Origin: Aureimonas sp. ME7
GTDB lineage: Bacteria; Pseudomonadota; Alphaproteobacteria; Rhizobiales; Rhizobiaceae
Reading direction: 5' to 3'
Length of the DNA: 64,000 nucleotides
NCBI RefSeq assembly: GCF_903970965.1
Contig: NZ_CAJCKW010000008.1
Coordinates: 124,001 to 188,000, forward strand
Of the stretch, positions 55,194 through 63,048 are shown piece after piece. How positions within the stretch are numbered: position 1 is the first letter of the stretch; every line of letters starts with the position of its first letter. The position numbers and the translations under genes are program-made. A model generated the notes under the pieces. It saw only the letters and a list, made by a program, of their open reading frames with translations. It did not search any database and was not told where the DNA came from.

Positions 55194-56429
55194 ATGAGCA
55201 AGATGACCCTGATCGACAAGCTGGCGATCCTCAGCGACGCGGCGAAATACGACGCGTCCTGCGCTTCCAGCGGGACGTCGAAACGAGACTCGATGAAGTC
55301 GAAGGGGATCGGCTCCACCGAAGGATCGGGCATCTGCCACGCCTATGCGCCGGACGGGCGGTGCATCTCGCTCCTCAAGATCCTGATGACGAACTTCTGC
55401 ATCTACGACTGCGTCTACTGCGTGAACCGCTCGTCCTCCAACGTGGCGCGGGCGCGGCTTTCGGTCGAGGAAGTCGTCAAGCTGACCATGGAGTTCTACA
55501 AGCGGAACTACATCGAAGGACTGTTCCTGTCGTCGGGCATCATCCGCAACTCCGACTACACGATGGAGGAGATGGTGCGCATCGCGCGCAAGCTGCGCAT
55601 GGAGGAGAACTTCGCCGGCTACATCCATCTGAAGACCATTCCCGACGCTTCACCGAAGCTCATCGAAGAGGCCGGTCTCTTCGCCGACCGCCTGTCGATC
55701 AACATCGAGCTGCCGACCGACATCGCTCTGGAAGCGTTGGCGCCGGAAAAGAAGCCGCGCGACATCAAGCGTTCCATGGGGCACCTCAGGCTCAAGATCG
55801 ACGAGTACAAGGGCGAGCGCCGGGACCGCGCCAAGCCGCCGAAGTTCGCCCCCGGCGGCCAGTCGACGCAGATGATCGTCGGCGCCGACGGGGCGAACGA
55901 CGACCTGATCCTCGGGCGCTCTGAAAACCTCTACGGCAACTACCGTCTTCGCCGCGTCTACTATTCCGCCTTCTCGCCCATACCCGACGCGTCCTCGCGC
56001 CTGCCACTCGCCAAGCCGCCGCTGATGCGCGAGCACCGGCTGTATCAGGCCGACTGGCTGATGCGCTTCTACGGGTTCGGGCGGGACGAGATCGTGTCCG
56101 GCGGCGCGGACGGCATGCTCGATCTCGCGATCGACCCGAAGCTCGCCTGGGCGCTCAAGAACCGCGACCGTTTTCCCGTCGACGTCAACCGCGCCGATCG
56201 CGAGATGCTGCTGCGCGTGCCCGGTCTCGGCACCAAGTCGGTGGACCGCATCCTGTCGACGCGCCGCCACCGCACGCTGCGGCTGGAGGACGTCGCGCGT
56301 CTCTGCCACTCGGTGGAAAAGGTCCGCCCCTTCGTGGAAGCGCTGGACTGGACGCCGGGCGGCCTCACCGACCGCGAGCACCTGCGCGGCCTCGTGGCTC
56401 CCAAGGCCGAGCAGTTGAGCCTGTTCTGA
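55194..56429 (+). CDS. Radical SAM protein of the UDG-linked DNA modification/repair family (TIGR03916-like)
   Basis: A 411-residue radical SAM enzyme of the rSAM_link_UDG type. The cluster motif CX3CX2C is Cys69, Cys73 and Cys76 (CIYDCVYC). The rest of the barrel shows FLSSGIIRNSDYTMEEM and IHLKTIPDASPKLIEEAG, with GGQSTQMIVGADGANDD later. The last ~85 residues hold a helix-hairpin-helix unit, VNRADREMLLRVPGLGTKS (near residues 330-348), which suggests DNA binding. The stop overlaps the next start by one base, and a LexA box sits upstream, so it is probably SOS-induced with the UdgX fusion. The reaction is unknown; family assignment is from recall, not a search. Confidence 0.9.
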   Translation: MSKMTLIDKLAILSDAAKYDASCASSGTSKRDSMKSKGIGSTEGSGICHAYAPDGRCISLLKILMTNFCIYDCVYCVNRSSSNVARARLSVEEVVKLTMEFYKRNYIEGLFLSSGIIRNSDYTMEEMVRIARKLRMEENFAGYIHLKTIPDASPKLIEEAGLFADRLSINIELPTDIALEALAPEKKPRDIKRSMGHLRLKIDEYKGERRDRAKPPKFAPGGQSTQMIVGADGANDDLILGRSENLYGNYRLRRVYYSAFSPIPDASSRLPLAKPPLMREHRLYQADWLMRFYGFGRDEIVSGGADGMLDLAIDPKLAWALKNRDRFPVDVNRADREMLLRVPGLGTKSVDRILSTRRHRTLRLEDVARLCHSVEKVRPFVEALDWTPGGLTDREHLRGLVAPKAEQLSLF

Positions 56430-57907
56430 TGTTCACGGCGCGGCTCGACCACCCGGCGGATTTCGACGGCTGGCGCGAGGCGGCGCGCACCGCCTTCGCG
56501 CTGCGCATTCCGCCCGAGGAGATCGCTTTCCTGGTTGGCGACGAGGCGGCGCCCTTGTTCGGCGAGCCGCTGGGCGAGCGCCCCGCGGATGCGCCGTCCT
56601 TCAATGTCCCGAAGGCCTTCCCCGACGTCGCCCGCAAGCTGATCTGCCACGCCGACCCCGAACGCTTCGTCTTCGCCTATCGCCTTCTCTGGCGCCTGCA
56701 GGAGGAGCGGAAACTTCTCGAGATCGTCTCCGACCCGGACACGCGCCGCGCCGTCGAGATGGGAAAGGCGGTTTATCGCGACAGCCACAAGATGAAGGCC
56801 TTCGTGCGCTTCCGCGAGATCGAGGACGCCAACGGCGAGCGGCAGTACATCGCCTGGTTCGAGCCTTTCCACCACGTCGTCGAGCTCACCGCGCCCTTCT
56901 TCATGCGCCGATTTCCCGGCATGGTCTGGAGCATCCTGACCCCTAAGCGCTCCGTCCACTGGGACGGTGTCGACATGGTCTTTGCCCCCGGCGCCGACCC
57001 GGCCGAGAAGCCGGCCGACGACGACATGGAAGCGCTCTGGCTCACCTACTACGCCTCGATCTTCAATCCGGCCCGCCTCAAGGTGAAGGCGATGCAGGCC
57101 GAGATGCCGAAGAAATATTGGCACAACCTGCCCGAAGCGGCCCTGATCGAGCCCCTCATCCGGAACGCGGAGGCGGCGCAGCGCCGCATGATCGAAACCC
57201 AGCCGACCCTGCCGAGTTTTCGCCACGAGAAACAGGCGGAGCGAAACGATATGGCGCGCGCAGCGGCTAAGGTCCCGGCCTTCAACGGCTTCAACAAGCC
57301 CCCCGAGGACATCGACGAGGCGCGGGAACAGGCCCAGCACTGCAAGGCCTGCCCCCTGTGGGAGCCCGCGACCCAGACCGTTTTCGGCAAGGGCCCGCCC
57401 GATGCCCCCGTGATCTTCGTCGGCGAGCAGCCCGGCGACCAGGAGGATCTGGCCGGCGAGCCCTTCATCGGCCCTGCCGGCAAGGTGTTCGACGAGGCGC
57501 TGGCTGCCGCCGGCATCGACCGCTCCCAGGCCTATGTCACCAATGCCGTGAAGCACTTCAAGTTCGAGCCGCGCGGCAAGCGCCGCATTCACGCCAAGCC
57601 CAACATGGGCGAGGTCAAGGTCTGCCGCTGGTGGCTCGAACAGGAGCGCGAACTGATCAAGCCCAAGCTCATCGTCGCGCTCGGCGCCACTGCCGCCGCT
57701 TCCGTGCTCGGCAAGACCGTCACCATCCGCGACACGCGTTCCCAATTGATCGACTTGCCCGGCGGCCACACCAAGCTCCTTGTCACCGTCCACCCCGCCT
57801 ACATCCTCCGCCTCCCCGACCCGGAAGCCCAGGCCCGCGAGCGCCAAGCCTTCCACGCCGACATGGACCGCGCCAAGGCCTACGTGCCCGAGATCGCGCT
57901 GGCTTGA
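56429..57907 (+). CDS. DUF4130 - uracil-DNA glycosylase (UdgX-type) fusion
   Basis: A 492-residue two-domain protein. Residues 1 to about 270 match DUF4130 (TIGR03915-like), the usual partner of the radical SAM protein. Residues from about 290 form a UDG-fold domain: CKAC (Cys305, Cys308) for the iron-sulfur cluster with Cys399 also present, motif A GEQPGDQED (332-340), the loop KRRIH (384-388) and HPAY with His455. In mycobacterial UdgX the His of KRRIH forms a covalent bond with the abasic sugar after uracil removal; that His is His388 here. The start codon overlaps the radical SAM stop by one base. The role of DUF4130 is not known. Confidence 0.92.
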   Translation: MFTARLDHPADFDGWREAARTAFALRIPPEEIAFLVGDEAAPLFGEPLGERPADAPSFNVPKAFPDVARKLICHADPERFVFAYRLLWRLQEERKLLEIVSDPDTRRAVEMGKAVYRDSHKMKAFVRFREIEDANGERQYIAWFEPFHHVVELTAPFFMRRFPGMVWSILTPKRSVHWDGVDMVFAPGADPAEKPADDDMEALWLTYYASIFNPARLKVKAMQAEMPKKYWHNLPEAALIEPLIRNAEAAQRRMIETQPTLPSFRHEKQAERNDMARAAAKVPAFNGFNKPPEDIDEAREQAQHCKACPLWEPATQTVFGKGPPDAPVIFVGEQPGDQEDLAGEPFIGPAGKVFDEALAAAGIDRSQAYVTNAVKHFKFEPRGKRRIHAKPNMGEVKVCRWWLEQERELIKPKLIVALGATAAASVLGKTVTIRDTRSQLIDLPGGHTKLLVTVHPAYILRLPDPEAQARERQAFHADMDRAKAYVPEIALA

Positions 57908-57926
57908 GGGGGCTGGCGTGGGTTGG

Positions 57927-58057
57927 CGGGGCTATCGCCCCGGACCCCATCCGGGAAGGAATTCCCGGACCCTTCTTTTCGTTTGAACTTATTTCCGAGA
58001 TCGGAGAGGGGTCCAGAGGAAATCGTTTCCCCTGGCGGGGTTTGGGGCAGCGCCCCA
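57927..58057. repeat. Palindrome-rich intergenic element
   Basis: Four hairpins in a row: CGGGGC/GCCCCG (57927-57942), CCGGGAA/TTCCCGG (57951-57968), CCAGAGGAAA/TTTCCCCTGG with one mismatch (58013-58035) and TGGGGC/GCCCCA (58043-58057). The layout looks like a repeated extragenic palindrome unit of alphaproteobacteria. No ORF of interest lies in 57908-58142. Confidence 0.55.
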
Positions 58058-58142
58058 TGCCACCGAGCGCCCGCCCCCTCCCAAGCCGGCGCCGTCCTGT
58101 GCTAGGGCATGGCCGACGAGGCAGGGCCGGAGGAGGGCTTTC

Positions 58143-58835
58143 ATGAAGCGGTCGCGGGTTAACGAGATCATTCGGGAGAGCGATGCGTTCATTCGCTCGT
58201 TTGGCTATGTGCTGCCGCCGTTTGCCTACCTGTCTCCGGGAGAGATGAAGGCGCGGGGCTCGGATCTGGCGTCGGTGGTGGAGCGGCGGCTCGGGTGGGA
58301 CATCACGGATTACGGGCGGGAGGATTTCGACAAGCTCGGCCTGTTTTTGTTCACGACGCGCAACGGGGACAACGCGGATCTGAAGTCGGGTCGCGGCATG
58401 CTCTATGCCGAGAAGATCATGATCTCGCGGCAGGACCAGTTGTCGCCGATGCACCGGCACGACCTGAAGGCCGAGGACATCATCAACCGCGGTGGGGCGA
58501 CGCTGGCGCTGAAGCTTTATACGGCGGGGCCGGACGGAGAGATCGACAAGTCTCTGCCCGTTAACGTCGTGACGGACGGGATGCGCCGGCAGATGCGGGG
58601 CGGGGATATCCTGCGGCTCAGCCCAGGCGAGAGCGTCACCCTGATGCCGGGGGTCGACTGGCATGCGTTCTGGGGCGAGGGCGGCGATGTCCTGATCGGC
58701 GAGGTGTCGACGGTCAACGACGACCTGACCGACAACGTCTTTGCCGAACCCATCGGAAGGTTCTCGCAGATCGAGGAGGACGAGGAGCCGCTGCATCTCC
58801 TCGTGTCGGACTACGACACGTGGCTTCGGCCTTGA
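58143..58835 (+). CDS. D-lyxose isomerase-like cupin protein
   Basis: A 230-residue cupin that matches the D-lyxose ketol-isomerase family (DUF1498). It would convert D-lyxose to D-xylulose, and possibly D-mannose to D-fructose. The metal site is seen in QLSPMHRHDLKAEDII (two His and a Glu) and in PGVDWHAFWGEGG, with EVSTVNDDLTDN closing the barrel. The start at 58143 is preceded by GGAGGG. The gene stands alone between the UdgX operon and a HerA-like gene. No sugar transporter is adjacent. Confidence 0.85.
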   Translation: MKRSRVNEIIRESDAFIRSFGYVLPPFAYLSPGEMKARGSDLASVVERRLGWDITDYGREDFDKLGLFLFTTRNGDNADLKSGRGMLYAEKIMISRQDQLSPMHRHDLKAEDIINRGGATLALKLYTAGPDGEIDKSLPVNVVTDGMRRQMRGGDILRLSPGESVTLMPGVDWHAFWGEGGDVLIGEVSTVNDDLTDNVFAEPIGRFSQIEEDEEPLHLLVSDYDTWLRP

Positions 58836-58965
58836 CCGATAGCTGTGGACGATCGTGGGGCGGGACTCCTGATCGGGCGGGTGCTCCGCTAGATTTCCCT
58901 ATCCTCGAAGATGTGTGCGAAGGGTGCCGCGTGTCGCGCGGCCTCATGTTGCGGAAGGAAGCCGT

Positions 58966-60480
58966 TTGACCAAGGTCGCCGTCGATCTCGGAACGAACGC
59001 CACGGGCGAGCCGGCGGAAATGGACCTGGAGGAACTCCTGTCCACGCGCCTTCTCGTCCAGGGCAATTCGGGATCGGGCAAGTCGCATCTCTTCCGCCGC
59101 ATCCTGGAGCAGAGCGCGGGCTGGGTGCAGCAGGCGATCATCGACCCGGAAGGGGACTTCGTGTCCTTTTCCGATCGGTTCGGCCATGTGGTGGTCGACG
59201 CCGACCGCACGCCGGCCGAACTCGGGCGCATCGCCGCGCGCATTCGCCAGCATCGCGCTTCCGTGGTTCTGAACCTCGAGGGGCTGGATGCGGAAGTCCA
59301 GATGTCTTGCGCGGCGGCGTTCCTGAACGGCTTGTTCGACGCCGACCGGCACCACTGGTTTCCGATGCTGATCGCGGTGGACGAGGCGCAGATCTTCGCG
59401 CCCTCCATGGCGGGCGAGGTCGCGGACGAGGCACGGCGCATTTCGCTGGGTGCGATGACCAATCTCATGTGCCGCGGCCGAAAGCGCGGGCTGGCCGGCA
59501 TGATCGCGACGCAGCGTCTGGCCAAGCTTGCCAAGAACGTCGCGGCGGAAGCCTCCAACTTTCTGATGGGGCGCACCTTTCTCGACATCGACATGGCGCG
59601 CGCCGCCGACCTCCTCGGCATGGACCGGCGCCAGGCCGAGCGTTTTCGCGATCTCGAGCCGGGGCAGTTCGTGGCGCTCGGCCCCGCCCTGTCGCGCCGG
59701 CCGATCCCCGTGCGCATCGGCCCGGTAGAGACGGCGGGCCGCTCCGGGCGGCCGGTCCTGATGGCGCTGCCGGAAGCCAGCGCCGCGGAGATGGCCGACC
59801 TGATCTTCACCGCCGGCGCCGACGAGCCCGAGGTGCTGCCCGTGCCCGTTCGGCGCGAGCCGGCGGTGGCGACGCGCGAGCTTCTGGAGCGCGTCTCGGC
59901 GCCGCGCTTTGCCGCGATGCCGGCAGCCGAGGACGAGCTGGAGGAGGACGAGGAAGCCGAAGCCGAGCGGCAGGTGCGCCTCGACGAGATCTTCGACGAG
60001 CTGATGGCCGATCCGGAAGCCGCGTTCCGCCCGGTGCAGGTCCTGTATCAGGACTTCCTCACTCATTGCCGCCTGAAGCGACTGTCGCCCGGCGCGCTCG
60101 ACATGGCGGGATTCCGCCGCAAGCTGGCCTTGGCGCGCGCCGGCGTCGGCTCGAGCGGCGAGGACGAGGCCTGGGCCGAGGTCGTGTCGCGATCCGAGGA
60201 ATTGCCGGAGGACATGCAGGGCGTCTATCTCCTGCTGGCCAAGGCTGCGCGCGACGCCGACCCTTGTCCCTCGGACGAGGTGCTCGCGAAGGCCTATGGC
60301 AGCCATTCCCCCTCGCGCGGGCGATTTCTCCTGACCTACATGGCCGAGCGCGGCTATATCGCGGCGGAAACCGACTTTCGGGGCAACCGCGTGGTGACGA
60401 TCGCCGGCAACAACTGGCGCACCGGCGCGGGCACGTCGAAGCCGCGTGGGGGCGCGGCTCCCCGCCTTCGCCGGGCCTGA
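58966..60480 (+). CDS. HerA-like ATPase / DUF87 family protein
   Basis: A 504-residue P-loop ATPase of the HerA/FtsK-like superfamily. Walker A is GNSGSGKS (residues 33-40 after a TTG start), Walker B is LIAVDEAQIFAP, and a sensor Gln lies in MIATQRLAKLAKN. An acidic stretch (EDELEEDEEAEAE) separates the ATPase from a C-terminal winged-helix-like part. TTG at 58966 is chosen because the family begins TKVAVDLG and a GGAAGGAA ribosome site lies ahead. HerA proteins translocate DNA with nuclease NurA, but no nuA-like gene is adjacent, so the job here is open. Confidence 0.88.
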   Translation: MTKVAVDLGTNATGEPAEMDLEELLSTRLLVQGNSGSGKSHLFRRILEQSAGWVQQAIIDPEGDFVSFSDRFGHVVVDADRTPAELGRIAARIRQHRASVVLNLEGLDAEVQMSCAAAFLNGLFDADRHHWFPMLIAVDEAQIFAPSMAGEVADEARRISLGAMTNLMCRGRKRGLAGMIATQRLAKLAKNVAAEASNFLMGRTFLDIDMARAADLLGMDRRQAERFRDLEPGQFVALGPALSRRPIPVRIGPVETAGRSGRPVLMALPEASAAEMADLIFTAGADEPEVLPVPVRREPAVATRELLERVSAPRFAAMPAAEDELEEDEEAEAERQVRLDEIFDELMADPEAAFRPVQVLYQDFLTHCRLKRLSPGALDMAGFRRKLALARAGVGSSGEDEAWAEVVSRSEELPEDMQGVYLLLAKAARDADPCPSDEVLAKAYGSHSPSRGRFLLTYMAERGYIAAETDFRGNRVVTIAGNNWRTGAGTSKPRGGAAPRLRRA

Positions 60481-60537
60481 TCGGGACCTGTTCGAACGGG
60501 TCTCGTCCCGGCCCGCGATCCATGGCAGAAGGGGCGC

Positions 60538-61062
60538 ATGTTTCCTGAGAATCTCTGGACCGAAGATCTGATCCTGCGGCCGATCGCCCTTGGCGACACC
60601 GGCGCGATCTTCGACGAATATGCGCAGGACCCGGAGGTCACGCGCTTCCTGACCTGGGCGCCGCACGAATCGGTGCGCGACACGGAGGCCTATATCGAAC
60701 GCTGCATCGCCAGCGAGACGTCGCGCACCTATACGCTGCTCGGGCGGCGCGACCGCCAGCTTCGCGGCGCGCTGACGATCCGGCGCGACGTGCCCGGCCG
60801 CGTCGGCTTCGGCTATGTCCTGTCGCGCCGCTCCTGGGGGCAGGGGTTGATGACCGAAGCCCTGAGCGAGGTCGCGGCCTGGGCGATGAAGCAGCGCGAC
60901 GTCTGGCGCGTCGGCGACGTCTGCGACGTCGAGAACGTCGCTTCGGCCCGGGTCATGGAAAAGGCCGGGTTGGAGCGCGAAGGGCTCCTGCGCCGCTGGA
61001 TGGTGCACCCTAATATCGAGAAGACGCCGCGCGACTGCTGGATGTTCGCTCGGGCGAAGTAG
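60538..61062 (+). CDS. GNAT family N-acetyltransferase (RimJ/RimL-like)
   Basis: A 174-residue acetyltransferase of the RimJ/RimL group, which acetylates N-termini of ribosomal proteins or small amines. It starts with LWTEDLILRPIALGDTGAIF. The acetyl-CoA-binding core is VGFGYVLSRRSWGQGLMTEA, then VCDVENVASARVMEKAGLERE. Substrate unknown. It follows the HerA-like gene by 57 bases and is convergent with the DUF2585 paralogue (6 bases between the stops). Confidence 0.9.
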   Translation: MFPENLWTEDLILRPIALGDTGAIFDEYAQDPEVTRFLTWAPHESVRDTEAYIERCIASETSRTYTLLGRRDRQLRGALTIRRDVPGRVGFGYVLSRRSWGQGLMTEALSEVAAWAMKQRDVWRVGDVCDVENVASARVMEKAGLEREGLLRRWMVHPNIEKTPRDCWMFARAK

Positions 61063-61068
61063 GCCGTC

Positions 61069-61659
61069 TCACATCGGGGGCACGGAGACGCCCAGGAGTC
61101 GCAGCGTACCGAGCACGAACCCATCGCCGATGGCGAGCGCGATGGCGAGTTCGAGCGCCACGACGAGGCCGATCGTGCCGAGAAGCGGCAGAGCACGCGC
61201 GGCGAAGAAGCCGACCACCACGAACACCGTGTCGCCGATCGCGTTGAGGACGCTGTCGCCGTGGTAGTCCGGGGCGCCGACCGCCTGGCCGAACATGGCG
61301 ATGATCCAGGGCGTGTTCTCGGCCACCTCCCAGATCGCGCTGGATGCCAGCGTCGTCAGGAGGAGCCAGCTTGTCGGCCAGTGCGGGCGGGCGTGGCGGA
61401 GCGCCAGGAACAGCCCGATCCCGTAGACGACGTGAAGCGCCGAATACCAATCGCTGAACTGCTGCGAGGAGCCGGGGGAGTGCGGGTCGCCGTCCCATAG
61501 CGCGATCGTGCCGCAGTCGCACACGACAGGGCGGCCCATCAGGTCGAGAAGCGCCGCCATCAGCACCACGATCGACACGCCGACCGCGACCTGGCCGGTC
61601 GGGCCGGCCAGCAGTCCCTGGTGGATTCGCGGGGTCGAGGATGGCGACAGATCGGTCAT
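61069..61659 (-). CDS. DUF2585-like membrane protein, copy 2
   Basis: A 196-residue membrane protein paralogous to the one at 36533-37108. The same polar blocks recur: CDCG, LWDGD, GSSQQFSDWYSALHVVYG, AIWEVAENTP and DYHGDSVLNAIGD. Overall similarity outside the blocks is low. Start at ATG 61659 (MTDLSPSSTPRIHQGL); the longer frame upstream runs over the crtX promoter. It is divergent from crtX, 126 bases away. Function unknown. Confidence 0.82.
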   Translation of the reverse strand: MTDLSPSSTPRIHQGLLAGPTGQVAVGVSIVVLMAALLDLMGRPVVCDCGTIALWDGDPHSPGSSQQFSDWYSALHVVYGIGLFLALRHARPHWPTSWLLLTTLASSAIWEVAENTPWIIAMFGQAVGAPDYHGDSVLNAIGDTVFVVVGFFAARALPLLGTIGLVVALELAIALAIGDGFVLGTLRLLGVSVPPM

Positions 61660-61785
61660 GTCAAGCAAACGCCGATCGGAGCCCTGCGGTTGCCTGCGCC
61701 CGCGTCGATGTCCACAGGCTTTTGCCGTCGATTTCGCAAGGGGTTGCGCTATGTTCGGGGGATATCCCTCGGTTGCGTTCCTCGC

Positions 61786-63048
61786 ATGATCCATTTCGGC
61801 CTCGTCTGCCCTCCTTTTCCGAGCCACGTGCGGGTGTTCGAGGCCCTGGCGGCTGCGCTGGCCGAGCGCGGCCATCGCGCGACCTTCGTCCTGAACGCCG
61901 GGGCGGGGGAACTCGTGCGCGAGGGCCCGTGGGGCGTGCGCGAGGTGGGGCTCGGCTTGCCGGCGCGCGGCGCCGGCGACCGGTCTACCGGCCTCCTCGG
62001 CGTCCTTCGAACGGTGGCCGATGCCGCGCGTCGCACGGAAGGGCTGGCCGGCGGGGGCGCGGCGGCCCTACGGGCGGCCGGCGTCGATGCCATCCTTGCC
62101 GACCAGATGGAGCCTGCCGGCGGGCTTCTGGCGGCCCGGCTCGGGCTTCCCTTCGTTTCCGTCGCCTCCGCCCTGCCGATCGACCCGCACCCGGCCATGC
62201 CGCCGCCCTATCTCGACTGGCCCTATGATCCGACGCCCGAAGGCCTGAAGCGCAATCGCGGCGGGCGCCGCGTCGCATCGCTCCTCCTGCGCCGGCAGGG
62301 CGAGGCGATCCGCCGCTCGGCGCTGGCGCTCGGGCTGGAACCGTTCGGGCGCATGGAGGACTGGCTGTCGCCGATCGGCACGGTGTCGCAGACGCTGCCC
62401 GCCTTCGACTTTCCCTATGCCGGCCATCGCCGCGTCCTTGGCGTCGGGCCGTGCCGCGCGGCGGGCGAAGGGGAGGGGGCGCTGCCGTTCCGGCGCGATC
62501 CCGTCCGCCCGCTCGTGTTCGCCTCGCTCGGCACCTTGCAGGGCCACCGGGCCGGTCTGTTTCGCGCCATCGCCAAGGCTTGTGCCACGCGCGGCTTCCA
62601 ACTGGCGCTCGCCCATTGCGGTCGGTTGTCGTCGGCCCAAGCCGCGACGATCGACGCCGAGATCGTCACCGACTTCCTGCCTCAGCGCGCGGTGCTGCGC
62701 GCCGCCGACATCTGCATCACGCATGGCGGGCTCAACACCGTTCTCGACGCGATGGAGTTCGGCGTTCCGACGCTCGCCATTCCCATCGCCTACGACCAGC
62801 CGGGCGTCGCCGCCCGCCTCGTCCATCACGGCGCGGGGCTGAAGTTGTCCCGCCGCCGCGCCGGCGCGGAGGCGATCGGGGCGGCGCTAGATCGGCTTCT
62901 AGCCGAGCCCGCCTTCGGCCGGGAAGCTCGAATCGTCGGCGAGGCGATCGGGCAGGCCGGCGGGGCTCCCGCCGCAGCCGGCGCGATCGAGGCTTGGATC
63001 GGCGAAGCGATGGGCACTTCCGCCCTGTCGAAGGCGGTGGCGGCATGA
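61786..63048 (+). CDS. crtX: Zeaxanthin glucosyltransferase
   Basis: CrtX adds glucose from UDP-glucose to the hydroxyls of zeaxanthin, giving polar carotenoid glucosides. The 420-residue GT-B protein starts IHFGLVCPPFPSHVRVFEAL. The acceptor region has ADQMEPAGGLLAARLGLPF and PPYLDWPYDPTPEG, and the UDP-sugar site has DICITHGGLNTVLDAMEFG, followed by PIAYDQPGVAARL. The stop overlaps crtY (ATGA), the order crtX-crtY seen in Pantoea-type clusters. Together they imply a yellow pigment. Confidence 0.94.
   Translation: MIHFGLVCPPFPSHVRVFEALAAALAERGHRATFVLNAGAGELVREGPWGVREVGLGLPARGAGDRSTGLLGVLRTVADAARRTEGLAGGGAAALRAAGVDAILADQMEPAGGLLAARLGLPFVSVASALPIDPHPAMPPPYLDWPYDPTPEGLKRNRGGRRVASLLLRRQGEAIRRSALALGLEPFGRMEDWLSPIGTVSQTLPAFDFPYAGHRRVLGVGPCRAAGEGEGALPFRRDPVRPLVFASLGTLQGHRAGLFRAIAKACATRGFQLALAHCGRLSSAQAATIDAEIVTDFLPQRAVLRAADICITHGGLNTVLDAMEFGVPTLAIPIAYDQPGVAARLVHHGAGLKLSRRRAGAEAIGAALDRLLAEPAFGREARIVGEAIGQAGGAPAAAGAIEAWIGEAMGTSALSKAVAA

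Noticed and set aside
57908..58142. Short ORFs over the palindromic spacer
   Set aside because: They have no ribosome site or conserved content; the region is explained by the palindromes.
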